Positions 38,011 through 48,781 of a DNA stretch of 64,000 bases are shown piece by piece. The notes under the pieces are model-generated. The model was not told the origin of the DNA. It worked only from the letters and a program-made list of their open reading frames with translations, and ran no database searches. The translations under genes and the position numbers were made by a program. The stretch covers positions 62,001-126,000 of the forward strand of contig CP085827.1 in NCBI GenBank assembly GCA_020809705.1. Reading direction: 5' to 3'. The stretch comes from Calonectria ilicicola. Its lineage: Eukaryota > Ascomycota > Sordariomycetes > Hypocreales > Nectriaceae. The first letter of the stretch is position 1; every line of letters starts with the position of its first letter.

Positions 38011-39644
38011 CTCACCGGATAACGTCTGGTAGGCATTTACTGCAAATCTATGCTGCGACTGACGATTGGCCATCCGCATACCGAGTTGCTTCTATAATTA
38101 TCCCTCTGGTTCCTCTCCTCACATCCCGCTCTCTTGAGAATGCAGACAAGCAACATTTACTCACTCAGGTGACGGGCTTAGCATCTGACGCGGCAGCAAT
38201 CACCTTGACTGTTGGTAAATCACCCTATGATGCAATTCAATTTCTCGAACTTGGCCGTGGGATAATAACAGGGTCTCTCAATGAAATGCGTGTCGATGTA
38301 TCCCACCTTCAGCAAACACACCCCCGAATAGCGGAGATGTTTACTGACCTCCGAGATCAGCTGGATGTTACAGCACCGTCAAGGGAACATAGTGTTGATC
38401 AACGATACAGTGCAGGCCTAAAATTAGAGCAAACGATTCAAGAAATCCGACAACTGGCGGGGTTTGAGAGATTTCTTCTGCCTCCATTGGAAGACGAACT
38501 GAAGAACGCTGCAGTTCGTGGTCCAATCGTTATCGTCAATGTGAGCGACTATCGCTGTGATGCTTTAATCATCAAGACGAGCGAAGTCATGACTTTACGT
38601 CTCCCTCTGTTGCAAAGCAGTGATGTTCGGGCTCGCGCAATGCAACCAGTGATAGATAAGGAATTGCTAGAATGGTTATGGGAAACTATTGCTAAGCCTG
38701 TGCTCGATATACTAGAATTCAAACAAACACCATCATCAGATGGCCACTGGGATCGCATGTGGTGGATCCCCACTGGACTCCTCACTAAGCTTCCTATCCA
38801 TGTGGCAGGATATCATTCTCTCGGTTCAACCAACACGGTCTTGGACCGGGTCATCTCATCCTACAGTCCTTCTATCAGGGCACTTGTTCACAGCCTCCAG
38901 AACCGACCTACGACAAAGAAGGCCCAAGAACTAGATAGGATTGTCCTTGTAGGCATGCCAGAACTTAAATATGCCCTAGAAGAAATCGACAAGCTAGAAA
39001 ACATTTGTAGCTTAATGCAAATAAAAGCAAGTAGGCCTCGACCCTACCACAGAGACGTCCTGGCTGCTTTGGATGGCTGCAAAATATTTCATTTTGCTGG
39101 GCATGGATCAAGTCACCCGGAGGATCCGTCGAGAAGCTCACTACATCTAGTCGACAAGCCGCTAACAGTCGCAAATCTTTTCGTGTCGAACCTTCAAAGT
39201 CACCCACCGTTCCTTGCTTACCTTTCTGCCTGCGGGACGGGCCAAATTACAAATGATGGGCTCATTGACGAGGGGCTTCATTTGATTGGGGCATGCCAGC
39301 TTGCCGGTTTTCGGCACGTTATTGGCACTTTATGGGAGGTCAACGATAAGTCTTGTGTAGTTGTAGCTACCATGACATATGAGTGGATGAAAAATCAACA
39401 AATGAGTGATGGATCTGTGAGCGAGGGGCTTCATCATGCCCTGAGAACTCTTCGTGGTCAGTGGATCTCAGACAATGCTATAAGGCGTCTATCAAAACAG
39501 GGGAGCGTCGTTCAAAACGCAAGGCTTTCTCAAATTAATATTAAACTATCGCGAAGCCAAGCCAAGGCAAGGGATTCTAGGGATATTGAGTCGTGCGATG
39601 ATACACCAATGTATTGGGTCCCGTATGTTCACTTTGGCGTCTAA
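37782..39644 (+). CDS. TPR-CHAT domain protein (caspase-like clan), probably 5'-truncated
   Basis: The 620-residue frame begins at an internal ATG, but the same frame is open upstream to 37353, just after a TAA at 37350-37352, and further TPR-like units with stops lie upstream. Residues 1-80 are TPR-like repeats, followed by a helical linker and a C-terminal CHAT domain. The expected catalytic pair is present: His441 in HFAGHGSSH and Cys484 in LSACGTG. The protein ends with the usual DDTPMYWVPYVHFGV-type tail. CHAT proteases belong with caspases and separases, and fungal TPR-CHAT proteins are often associated with NLR-like signalling. No nucleotide-binding domain is visible upstream. Whether it is expressed from this ATG or is a decaying gene is open; the CHAT half looks intact. 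Confidence 0.82.
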   Translation: MYQYQRTRARVDLERAIRQFQEALDLSPDDDPSRAERLRSLGNGYISQHRRTGAQADLDQAIQQLGKALNHSPSPPAHRITSGRHLLQIYAATDDWPSAYRVASIIIPLVPLLTSRSLENADKQHLLTQVTGLASDAAAITLTVGKSPYDAIQFLELGRGIITGSLNEMRVDVSHLQQTHPRIAEMFTDLRDQLDVTAPSREHSVDQRYSAGLKLEQTIQEIRQLAGFERFLLPPLEDELKNAAVRGPIVIVNVSDYRCDALIIKTSEVMTLRLPLLQSSDVRARAMQPVIDKELLEWLWETIAKPVLDILEFKQTPSSDGHWDRMWWIPTGLLTKLPIHVAGYHSLGSTNTVLDRVISSYSPSIRALVHSLQNRPTTKKAQELDRIVLVGMPELKYALEEIDKLENICSLMQIKASRPRPYHRDVLAALDGCKIFHFAGHGSSHPEDPSRSSLHLVDKPLTVANLFVSNLQSHPPFLAYLSACGTGQITNDGLIDEGLHLIGACQLAGFRHVIGTLWEVNDKSCVVVATMTYEWMKNQQMSDGSVSEGLHHALRTLRGQWISDNAIRRLSKQGSVVQNARLSQINIKLSRSQAKARDSRDIESCDDTPMYWVPYVHFGV

Positions 39645-39847
39645 GTTTTCTATATTAACCAATATCAAACCAACTCTACTGTACAAAGGACCTACTGTAC
39701 AAAAGACCTATAGGCAGCATTTCCCCCACACCGTTGCATTTGTGGCCCTGCTGCCTGACGGATGTTGCCCAAAATGACAGTAATCGGGGCCTCATAGAGT
39801 AGTAGGCAGCTAAAGCCGCTCATAATCACGTGTTTTGGACATGTTAC

Positions 39848-40061
39848 AGTAACGAACTAGATTCACGACCGGGGTGAAGCACTAACGGGACCGCAATAGA
39901 CCTCTATTCTCCCTACAAGACTTCAACTTGACGAACAGTAGAACTGTTCGTCTGCACTCACGACATAATATTGTTGTAGGCGTCCTTGCCCTATAGTGCC
40001 TGCGCTAGTACGCATTTGGTGCGCGCGCCCAGATTGGTCCTCTTGGTCCCACATCCTTACA
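39848..40061 (-). repeat. Solo LTR of the Gypsy family, little mutated
   Basis: Reverse complement aligns over its full length (214 bp) with the LTRs at 5852 and 11423, but it is G+C-rich where those are A+T-rich. For example it keeps CACCCCGGTCGTGAATCTAG. One terminal base differs from the TGTAA/TTACA ends. The flanks GTTAC and AAATC do not form a target duplication. No internal element sequence adjoins it. Confidence 0.85.
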
Positions 40062-40070
40062 AAATCTTAC

Positions 40071-40114
40071 TGCGACACTCGCTTGTTTGCGACGCTCGCT
40101 TATCATATACGTTA
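40071..40114 (+). repeat. 44-bp direct repeat, copy 1
   Basis: It matches 43345-43388 at 42 of 44 positions in the same orientation. Internally it repeats TGCGACGCTCGCTT twice with a 17-bp spacing and ends TATCATATACGTTA. Pogo transposase coding sequence begins just after it. Confidence 0.85.
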
Positions 40115-40479
40115 TTCAATTTATCCTAGACCTAGATTCGCGAGGATTTCCCCCAAGGCTATGTGGTGTTGAGGAAATGGCTGATCAATTGCTTCCTGAC
40201 CGAAATGCATTACCTGTTGGCAAGCGCTGGGCTTCAAACTTTATTAATGAGATATGATATAAGAAGGCTGTGCGTATCAAGCCCTCAACTCTGTGTATCA
40301 AGCAGCCAAATTGTGGCTCAGACAACTTAGTCAGCCAAAGACATCCGACGTCGGCGCCCACATGTAAATTAGTATGGTAACCAATACACGTTATGTCCCT
40401 TTCTAACGCGCCCTGCTTTACGCGCTGCCCACATCCGTTGTTGCGACCAGCCGCACACCATCACCTATGCACACACATT

Positions 40480-41970
40480 ACCCTGACTGCCCGCAACACA
40501 CACATCACAATAGAGGCTCTTTTAAGCTAACATTTCCTTCTTTTGAGAAAGCTTAATAGGCTGCTAATACGATTGCCAAAGATGGAGGTTATAGTCTTGC
40601 CATTCACTATAAGAAACCTTTGGCCGCCAATCCAACACGTATAATGCTTCGCTACAGCAAAGGCCACCCTTACAGAGACCAATTATCTAAATCAACACAC
40701 AAGTTAAAGAAGTGAAAAACTAGCTTTTAAATAACTATATGCTAATATTACTTGGTATTATAAAGGCGGCCTGATTAATATTAGTGTATTTAGTATATGT
40801 AGGGTGATCGGTCTAATATATATAACTATGATTTACTTAAAGCTAGTATATTTTTATAGTATTAAAATAAAGGTATTTAAAAGTATAAGATCAATATTAT
40901 ATTTTAATAGAATACTAGTATTTGCCTTATTTAAATTCTTACCTAATTGTATGCTAATAATAATCTTAATATCTAAATAATTATTAAAGATAATATAAAT
41001 AACCTCCTATATTATCACTATCATTCTAAGCTAGCAAGTAGAATACTAATAGAGTAATTAATTGACCAACTAAAGAAAGGAGACTTTTTTATTATGATCT
41101 TTATAATAAAGATAGGTATATCCTATATCTTTTTATTACCCCTCTCTTAGGTATCAAGCTTTATTCTAGTTCTCTTAATGTAATCCTCTGTAATAGTATA
41201 TATAAGATTAATTGATTTAATATGCCTCTATTTAATATATATAGAATGACCTCTATTTATCAGGGCTTTTAGGTTGCAATTATCTTTATAAACGGTGAAA
41301 TAGAGGTATAATATACCTAGGCCCTAGATTAATTGCTTTATCTATTAAAGGATTACAGTTTTCTAATACCAAGGATCATTATAATTAACTGTAAGCTTGC
41401 CCTTATAAAGGCTATTAATAACTATACTGCTCTTTATACTATATCTTATTTATTTTATTATTGGCATGTGAATATAAATGTATTAGCAAAATATAAGCAT
41501 TTTTTCCTAAAGGGCACAAAGGATCTGGTTACTGGTTATATACAGCGAGCCCCTACCTTTCAGAAGTTCCTCTAGCATTAGAATGATCTTGTAAATAGCC
41601 CTACATTTAAGGATTTTAGCAATAACCTTATAATCTTCAAAAATAATACATTTTTTCCTTCTAGAGCTGTTGATTATGCTTTTAAAATATAGATTTATTT
41701 ATAGAAGGAGAAAATCATCCGATGTTATGTTGACCGTTACCGTCATTATAGCTGCTCAACAACCTCCTTAGTTAAATCCCTTCATGCGGCGATAAAGAGG
41801 ATCATTTAGGCCAGCACAGGAGACCTAGCGACAGTTTTCCAGAAGTTGACGTTATTTTGGAATAACCAGGAGGCCAACATCCTTTCTGAGCGAATGCGAA
41901 GAAGAAATAAGGTGCTGACCTACACATTACAGCTTCTTTACATCCCCATCCGCGACCGAATATCCCCCAA
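40480..41970 (+). pseudogene. Mutator-like (MULE) transposase remnant
   Basis: Plus strand. Near 40530-40720 there is an FSFEKA...AKDGGYSLAIHYKK segment like the FAR1-type amino region. Near 41200-41330 the start of the MULE catalytic domain can be read (RLIDLICLYLIYIE region). 41333-41575 (LYLLKDYSFLIP..CKLALIKAINN..YWHVNINVLAKYK) matches the MULE core, where family members have a TDCExALxxAI segment and the WHVNxNVLA block. 41700-41970 (EKIIRCYVDRYRHY, CSTTSLVKSLHAAIK, TGDLATVFQKL) is the C-terminal part. Stops and RIP-like changes are frequent in 40720-41330 and few after 41700. I did not find its terminal repeats. Confidence 0.65.
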
Positions 41971-41974
41971 AGCT

Positions 41975-42990
41975 CAAAATGCGATTCTTTCGTAAATACG
42001 ACTATAAAAGGGCCAAATACGAAGATCCAAAGATAATTGGCAACTGGTTTCAGCTTGTGGCTAATATAATAGGGAAGTATGGCATTCGATCAGATGATAT
42101 ATATAACTTTGATGAGACTGGCTTTATGATGGGTGTTATTGTAAGTGGAATGGTTGTAACAGGTGCAGAAAGGCGTTCAAATCCAAAATTGATCTAGCCT
42201 AGAAATCGGGAATGGATAACAGTAATTCAAGCTATTAATATAAGAGGCTAGGCCATCCTGCCATTTCTTATCACTGCAGGCCAATATCATCTTACCAATT
42301 GGTATTAAGAAAGCAACCTCCTAGATGATTGGGCTATTGTAACTACCTAAAATAGCTGGATTGATAATAAAGTAGGTCTTAAGTGGCTGAAGCACTTTAA
42401 TTATTATATAAGTAATTGATAAATTAATTACTATTATCTTCTAATCCTTAATAGCTATAAAAGTTACTATTTAATTAAGTTTGAGGAATATTATAAGAAT
42501 AATAAAATCATCATACTTTACATGCTGCTTAATTTATCTCATCTACTCTAGCCACTTGATATTACATACTTTAAGCTACTAAAAACAACATATAAGAAGA
42601 AAATAAAGCACTTAATTAGATGCTTGATAATCTATATTTTAAAGGCTAACTTCTTCCTAGCCTTTTATAATATATATAAAGCTACTATAATAGAAAATAA
42701 TATTAAGGTAGGTTTTAAAGGAGCTAGACTTAATCCTCTAGATCTAGAAAATATTATATTAAAACTTAATATATACTTACAAACTCTAACATTATTCAAT
42801 CAAGCAATTAACCTACCTATATCTTAGATATTAAAGACTTTAAAGACTATTATTAAAACCAGCTTACAATCTAAATATTTTAAAAGATAAATTAAAAGGC
42901 TTTAAAGTATCTCTTTAAAATCTATTATTAAAGCATTATTATTACTTTCTAAAAAAATAAAGACTATTATATATAAAATAATATTAATAA
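41975..42990 (+). pseudogene. pogo/Fot transposase catalytic-domain remnant
   Basis: 41979-42197 is open and encodes FFRKYDYKRAKYEDP and then DDIYNFDETGFMMG, the conserved block around the first catalytic aspartate of DDE_1 transposases. The reading continues with stops: NREWITVIQAIN, ITAGQYHLTNWY, then a segment equivalent to the second aspartate block near 42440-42470, SHLL-PLDI near 42540-42560, and GFKGARLNPLDLENI at 42707-42755. A RIP-like bias rises towards 42990. It lacks its own start because the MULE sequence precedes it. Confidence 0.75.
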
Positions 42991-43344
42991 AGGCTAAGAT
43001 CTAGAATCTTTAATAAATAAATAAAATACTTAGCAAACACTAAAGAGCAAAAAGAACCAGACTATAAGATAAAAGGATAATAATAGTAGCTAGTGCAAGA
43101 GAAGCAATTGATCAGATGGAAGCTAATATATAAATACAGGCAGAAATATCGTAAAATAGTAGTCAAGGGAAGTTAGTGCGACCGGTCGGAAGGCACTATA
43201 GAACTTACAGTAAGACTAATCATAATACAAGGACATGTCAGGTAGTTATTAAGACCTCTAAGAAAAAGAAAAGCAATTAGAACTAATTAATCAGATGCTT
43301 TGTAGTGTTTTTATCTTGATTGAAAAATGGGGTGTGGTGAAAAG

Positions 43345-43388
43345 TGCGACGCTCGCTTGTCTGCGACGCTCGCTTATCATATACGTTA
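43345..43388 (+). repeat. 44-bp direct repeat, copy 2
   Basis: Second copy of 40071-40114. It ends 41 bases before the stop of the ankyrin gene, so the transposon relic abuts that gene's 3' end. Confidence 0.85.
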
Positions 43389-43429
43389 GATATTTATTAC
43401 AAGAACGCAACATTCAAATGTGCCGCGTA

Positions 43430-46400
43430 CTACAGCCGTTTTTTACGAAGCAGCTCTGCTGCCACATAGTGCGCCTGGCTCTCTGAAAATTTTATAGCAC
43501 GATCCAGTGTATCATTTTGTCCTTCTCCTTCAAGAGCGCCATTTTCAATCAGGAACTGCAACATATCAATCCGTCCATGTTCTGCAGCTCCGTCCAAGGC
43601 GGTTCGCCCCTCTTTGTCTGCTGGCTTAGCATTAATATCTGCATTATACTCAGTTATTAATAGCTTTACTATGCCCAAATACCCTTTTATACACGCTAAC
43701 TGCAACACAGTTGCACCTCCATAGAATGCAGGTGGTGCATTCACATTAGCTTTAGCATTGAGAAAGAAGTTGATCATATCTAGATCGCCTAATTCAGTTG
43801 CCAGCTGTAGTGGAGAGCGACTATATTTCACGTTTAGATTGTGCTCATTGATATCTGCCCCAACAGCCAAAAGTCGTCGAATAAGGCCTAAGTCACGACG
43901 CTTGATTGCAGGTATCAAGGGATTTTCTTTACGGGGGAACTTAGTCCATGGACCTTGGTGTGGTTGACCAGAGAAGACATCGATCCTGGCTCCATGTTCT
44001 AGAAGAAAGTCAATGATCTTCTCCTTTTTGGTTCTGATGGCCTCGTCCCATCTGTGCTCTTTTTTTAACCTGACTGCCTCTTGCAGTGGAGAGACGCTAT
44101 ATACGTCAGACCCATCGCCTGTACCGTTGGGTGCTTCGAGATAGGGTTCGTTGATATCTGCGCCAGCGGCCAACAATATTTCGATCATTTCAATGTTACC
44201 ATGCCTGATTGCACTACCCAATGGGTTGGGCACAAGGCTTTCTATACTTGCCATAGTTCCATCAGAGCATCTATGGTTCTTTAACAACCTAGAAAGGCAA
44301 AGCGCATCTTTACTGGCAATGCTTTCCCATGTGAGCCTGTCTGGTTTACAACCCTTTTGCAATAGCTCTTGTAAAGCTGGTTCACTCTCCTTTCCTTTCT
44401 CTCTGACAGGATCAGGATATGTTTTGCTGCCTTCTCCCATAGTCGTGAAGAAGACCTGAAATTCGACTCCATTCCAGTAGTTCGCGGCCATTGTGAGCAG
44501 CCCGCCTTCAATATAATGCTCACCCTTACAACCACGCCAGAACGGGCGATGGGTGAAGTGGGGAAGTTGTTGCCCATCCACCTCGATATTCTTTTCCCAA
44601 TAGCCGTTTATTTCAACATATGGACTCTCTGATGGTTTCCACACTGGCAGTAATGCCGAGAGTAGACAAGCATTATTCCCAAGGGTCTCCAATAACATGT
44701 TGAGAGTGGCTAGATCGCCTTTTTGCGCGGCTATTCCTATGGCAGTTGTCTCTAGAATCGAAGGAGTCGTGCAATGAGGTCTATTATTGATCAACCGTTG
44801 CGCAACTGGTAGGTCCTTGCAAAGCATCGCGGCACAGAGAGAACCCGCTTCGTATATTTCTGGCTGCAAATCAAAAATCTTTGCAATTACCGGATTTCCT
44901 ATGACACCTGATGTGAGGATTGCTGATTCAAGAACGGTAACCCCACGATCATCGATCTCGGTGAGACTTCCACCACTGCATATTATCTCTTCAACCAAAG
45001 CCCAGTTTCGAAGAGCAGCGGCAGATACCACTTCTCCTCCAACTAGTTTGGCTCCTCTTTTTAACAGAAGTTGCGCTGCCCCGGCGGCGTCCCAATTGGA
45101 ATCCTTTATAACTTTAAGGGCAAGCTGAAGAGCTGTATCCTCTCCCAAGCGTTCATTTGGGTCACCGCCAGCATCCAACGCAGCGTTAAGCAGATTAATA
45201 TGAGAGTAAGCTGCAGCGTGCGCCACTTCCCCTCCTCCGAGCTTGGCTCCATTTTGTATCAGTAAATGAGCACAATCCAGGGCATCCAATGGCCTCCAGG
45301 GTCCGTCCTCCGCTACATAATTCATGAGCATCCGAAGAGGTGTGATAAGAATGGTGTCGCAGGACTGTGGAGTGGTCAAGTCGTGAAGGGAATCGTAAAA
45401 GGATGTCCTTTTTGTCCCAACCATGCTTACATCGTCAACATCCGCACCGTAGTCGATAAAAAGTTGAATAATCTCCTTATGCCGCCCGCTCACTGCTAAG
45501 TGCAGTGGGGACATGACCTCTGGGTTACATGGCGGATATAATCCATTCAAACAAAGAATTAGTTTACAAGTATCCCAATGGCCTGTTGAAGCAGCAGCAT
45601 GCAAAGGAGTGATGCCATAGAAGTTGGGGGATGCCATAAAACAATGTTCTTCTTAAACGGAAGGAGGTGTGGTGGCCATATAGGCGCCGTAGAGTAATGA
45701 AATAACTTGCGGGTTACTCGCATAGGCAGCAGCCACGAACGAATCCACGGTGATCATGTTCCGCATAAATGTTTCTGAATACTGTAATGCCATCAAATCA
45801 AGAATCATTTGCGTCTCCAATAGCCCTTTTGATGCAGCTACACTCAGGGCTGTCTGTGCGTAAACAGGATTTGGGGGTAGATGTTGGTTTCGTGATATTT
45901 GTCGACCTTAGGATATACGCGGCCGTTGGCTGATACGCGACCACCAGAGAGTCTCACAATGCCGGCAAGGCCAGCATTATCTTGAATAATTGCTTCCACA
46001 ACTTTGGTATATCCCAATTCAATTGCCAGTTGCAGGGCTTCGTCTCTGCCAGTTGAAGCTTCATATCGCAACAAGAGCTTAACCATACGTAAGGCCGTGT
46101 TGCAGGGCTTGGAATCACTTTTCATGCCCCTAATCGAACCTCTTTCCTCCTTTCCAATAGCCATTACCAATGGCGGGGGGTTTACCCGGTTTGGGGGCGT
46201 TAGATTAGGATTAGCGCCAGCTTTCAAGAGACAGTTCGCTGTTTTAAAGTCCTGCCTAGAAATGGCCACCTGAAGGGGTGTGCTAAGTAGAGAAATAGCA
46301 CCATCAGCTCTCTTATCGTCGGTATATATGATTGAAGAATCCGGAGGGTATTTGCAATCGAGTAGCCATTCAAGCACCACTCTACCAGTATCTCCTTGGT

Positions 46401-47500
46401 TTTCAGTATACCAAGAACTTCCTCCGGTAGATTCTATCAAGGATATATTGAAGAGATTCTCCATGAAAGAGCGGATCGTAAGATTGTCGGATTTCCAAAG
46501 GTTTTGTTTAATTTTGAATGCACCGCAATTCTTGAGAAGTGTTGCTATTTGTTCGAAATTGTAGGAGTGACCTATGAGATTGTTCGATATGTAGAAGATG
46601 GCAAGATCCTAATACTCCCGGACTATTTCGCCACATGATTCATTCCTATTTAAACTTCCGAGAATAATATGGGCGCGCTGTAAACTCTGTCCAATGTAGG
46701 ACTCTGGCATCCATTTTGCAATTTTCGTTGCAAGGGTGTTTAGCTTAGACACATTGCGAACCGAAACAAACTCATACATAGCAAAGTCATCTTTGGGGGT
46801 AAGATCTAGGTATCGGATCTCAGATGGTAAAGATAGCCGTGTGTTGTCGTCATATATCTGTCCAACTTTCACAATTGCTGCAATGAGCTGTCAGCTATCT
46901 TGAATTTAGACTTTATATTTATAATCCAAACTCACAATCATAATGTTTACTTTGGAAGAGCAACCAGGGCAATGTGGCGGGCCAGTCAAATTCCATTTTC
47001 AGTAATGGCGGAGTGCAAATAGCAATTTGCGAGTTGATTGGTGATGTAGGAATTGAAGCTGTATTACTCAGTTACCGTGCGGTGGAAATTTCTACACTCA
47101 ACTCACGAGGATTTGGTCGCGCAGCGGTCCAATTAAACCTATATCGGTCTGTATTTCTTCTGACCGTCTCATGTCTCAAACGCTTCCCGCAATGGATGAT
47201 ATCGGTTTCTTTGCCATCACGCTGGCGCTTTTTGATGACACAATCGATGATAGTCCATGCTTCTTTGTCTATGTTCTTGGAGAATTCCCATTGCTTCAAT
47301 TGGTACTCAAGTTGGTTCTTACTAGACATCTTTCGTCAATATGAAGAGGTGTACACAGCAACGAAAACTAACCTAGCGCGAAGCCCACGCTCATTGACCT
47401 CGTATAATAGATCCTTGAGGGTCTTGCCTTTGATGATATATTGATGTCGGATGAAGGACTTGTGCTTAAGCCATTCTGAATCTGGAATTTTGTTCAACAT
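43430..47500 (-). pseudogene. Clr5-domain ankyrin-repeat protein gene with three nonsense codons
   Basis: Four minus-strand exons fit: 47500-47373, 47321-46936, 46877-45919 and 45853-43430, separated by GT-AG introns of 51, 58 and 65 nt. They total 3897 nt, exactly 1299 codons. Three in-frame stops break it: TAA at 47072-47074, TAG at 46609-46611 and TAA at 45653-45655. Each could come from CAA or CAG by one C-to-T change. The amino end (DSEWLKHKSFIRHQY, then KNQLEYQLKQWEFSKN across intron 1) matches the Clr5 domain found at the start of fungal ankyrin proteins. Exons 3-4 hold many ankyrin repeats, such as GITPLHAAASTGHWD, SPLHLAVSGRHKEII and GRTALDGAAEHGRIDMLQFL. The 735-codon stretch after the last nonsense codon (43430-45637) is open. 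A role in recognition or regulation is inferred from the family only. Confidence 0.8.
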
Positions 47501-48781
47501 GATTGCATTGGAGATTAATGATGATGCTTACAAGGCAAAGTGCCGAGGGACAGTCAGCTATTTATTGTGAAATAACCTGCATCTCACCGTGCACCAAAAC
47601 ACCAGAAAAGAAAAGGGAGCCATGAATTCATTGGATGGCACCAAAATCCGAAACACTCCACATGAGAGTGCACGGTGTGGCGGCGGAGGCTGTGCCTTGA
47701 ACTAGGTAGTCGTCAATTCTTCCTCCTTCTGCGTGACCTCGTGGGCATTGACCAGCTTGCCTTAAAAGGTTGCCTTAAAATGTGGGCCAAACCCTCCCAG
47801 CCGCTGCCGCATCATTGGTCAAGATAAAAACAAATTCGAAAGGCGGCGTCTTATTGGTCTTGATCACAATCTGAAGACCCACCACCGCACTGGGTTTTGG
47901 GTGCCTTCATAACGTTGATTGGCTGCCCCCATAATCTGAATTTACAGGTGGTCCGCCCGCCGCGTCGCCAGCACTCTCAGACTTGAGCACAGCTGAGGTG
48001 GCCTGAGTAAAAGCGACGACAGATCACGTAAATGGACAGGGATAAGCGGTGTCCAGATTAGTCTCATAAAACATTTTTTACATCAACATGCCGACATGGC
48101 TTTTCTTGTGATAATAAACGTGGTATTTCGAATATGACCACCGATCGCATAGCTTTCCTACCCTGTAATCTCACAATATTCATAATTGTTGTGGATACTG
48201 TCTTTGCTTTTTCCCGCAGACGCATTGCCTTTGATTGGTCATATGCATATTTCCCGTGATTTGTGGAGTCATTTTGGTCTCCACAACAATTGTGAATACC
48301 GTGAGGTTATACGGCAGGAAAGATGAATGTGATGTGATCAACGTTTCATCACTTCAAGAAGAAATTTGCCACGCAGACAACCACACATCAAGATATCCTG
48401 AGTGCATGCTCATTGAACCTATTGATGGGAAATCTAGAGATAAGTTGAAATCCAGGTATAGAAAACTATATGACTAGCGCTGGATTAAGCCTTAGTAACT
48501 GACAGCCATGTGATCATCCTCCAACGTGATCCATGGTTTTTCGGCAATAAACAACAGTGTTTACCCCCAAATAGTAACGTTTAGAATATGTTGTCGCTGG
48601 CTTTCTTGTCAAGCAGTAATTTTCCTACTTGAGTATACCTATCCCTTTGAGTGCTGGGTAGCTGCACCTGCGTACCCCGCCCCACATGACCCCAGCAAAA
48701 GCAAGGTGACCTCGAGTGACATCATTGACTTCCGGAATCAATGCCACTTAATTTACTATGTAATTAATTTTTTAATTAACA
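47501..48781. other. Intergenic; contains a foldback repeat, no supported gene
   Basis: The 5' flank of the ankyrin gene. An 80-codon plus frame at 48235-48477 overlaps the right arm of the foldback repeat and has no recognisable domain, so I do not call it a gene. The stretch 48485-48781 leads into the piggyBac relic, and TTAA strings near 48763-48778 could be the kind of site piggyBac elements use. Confidence 0.4.
48153..48322. repeat. Foldback repeat (imperfect ~47-nt inverted arms)
   Basis: 48153-48198 is the approximate reverse complement of 48276-48322: both contain CTTTCCT...CTCACxxTATTCAxAATTGTTGTGGA in opposite orientation. Differences and small gaps exist. The GTGGATACTGT part recurs inverted near 63303-63313, so this may be a dispersed family. 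Confidence 0.55.

Larger units (their letters stand above)
40115..43388 (+). mobile_element. pogo/Fot transposon relic containing a MULE fragment
   Basis: The pogo transposase is present in two pieces. At about 40120-40245 there is an LDLDSRGFPPRLCGVEEMAD-type segment with the DNA-binding region, and from 41975 to 42990 the catalytic part. Between them lies MULE-type sequence (40480-41970). The simplest reading is a Mutator-like element inserted into a pogo copy. The pogo amino terminus upstream of 40115 is missing. A 44-bp direct repeat marks both outer edges. Confidence 0.6.

Noticed and set aside
48235..48477. 80-codon plus-strand ORF
   Set aside because: It runs through one arm of the foldback repeat and has no recognisable family.
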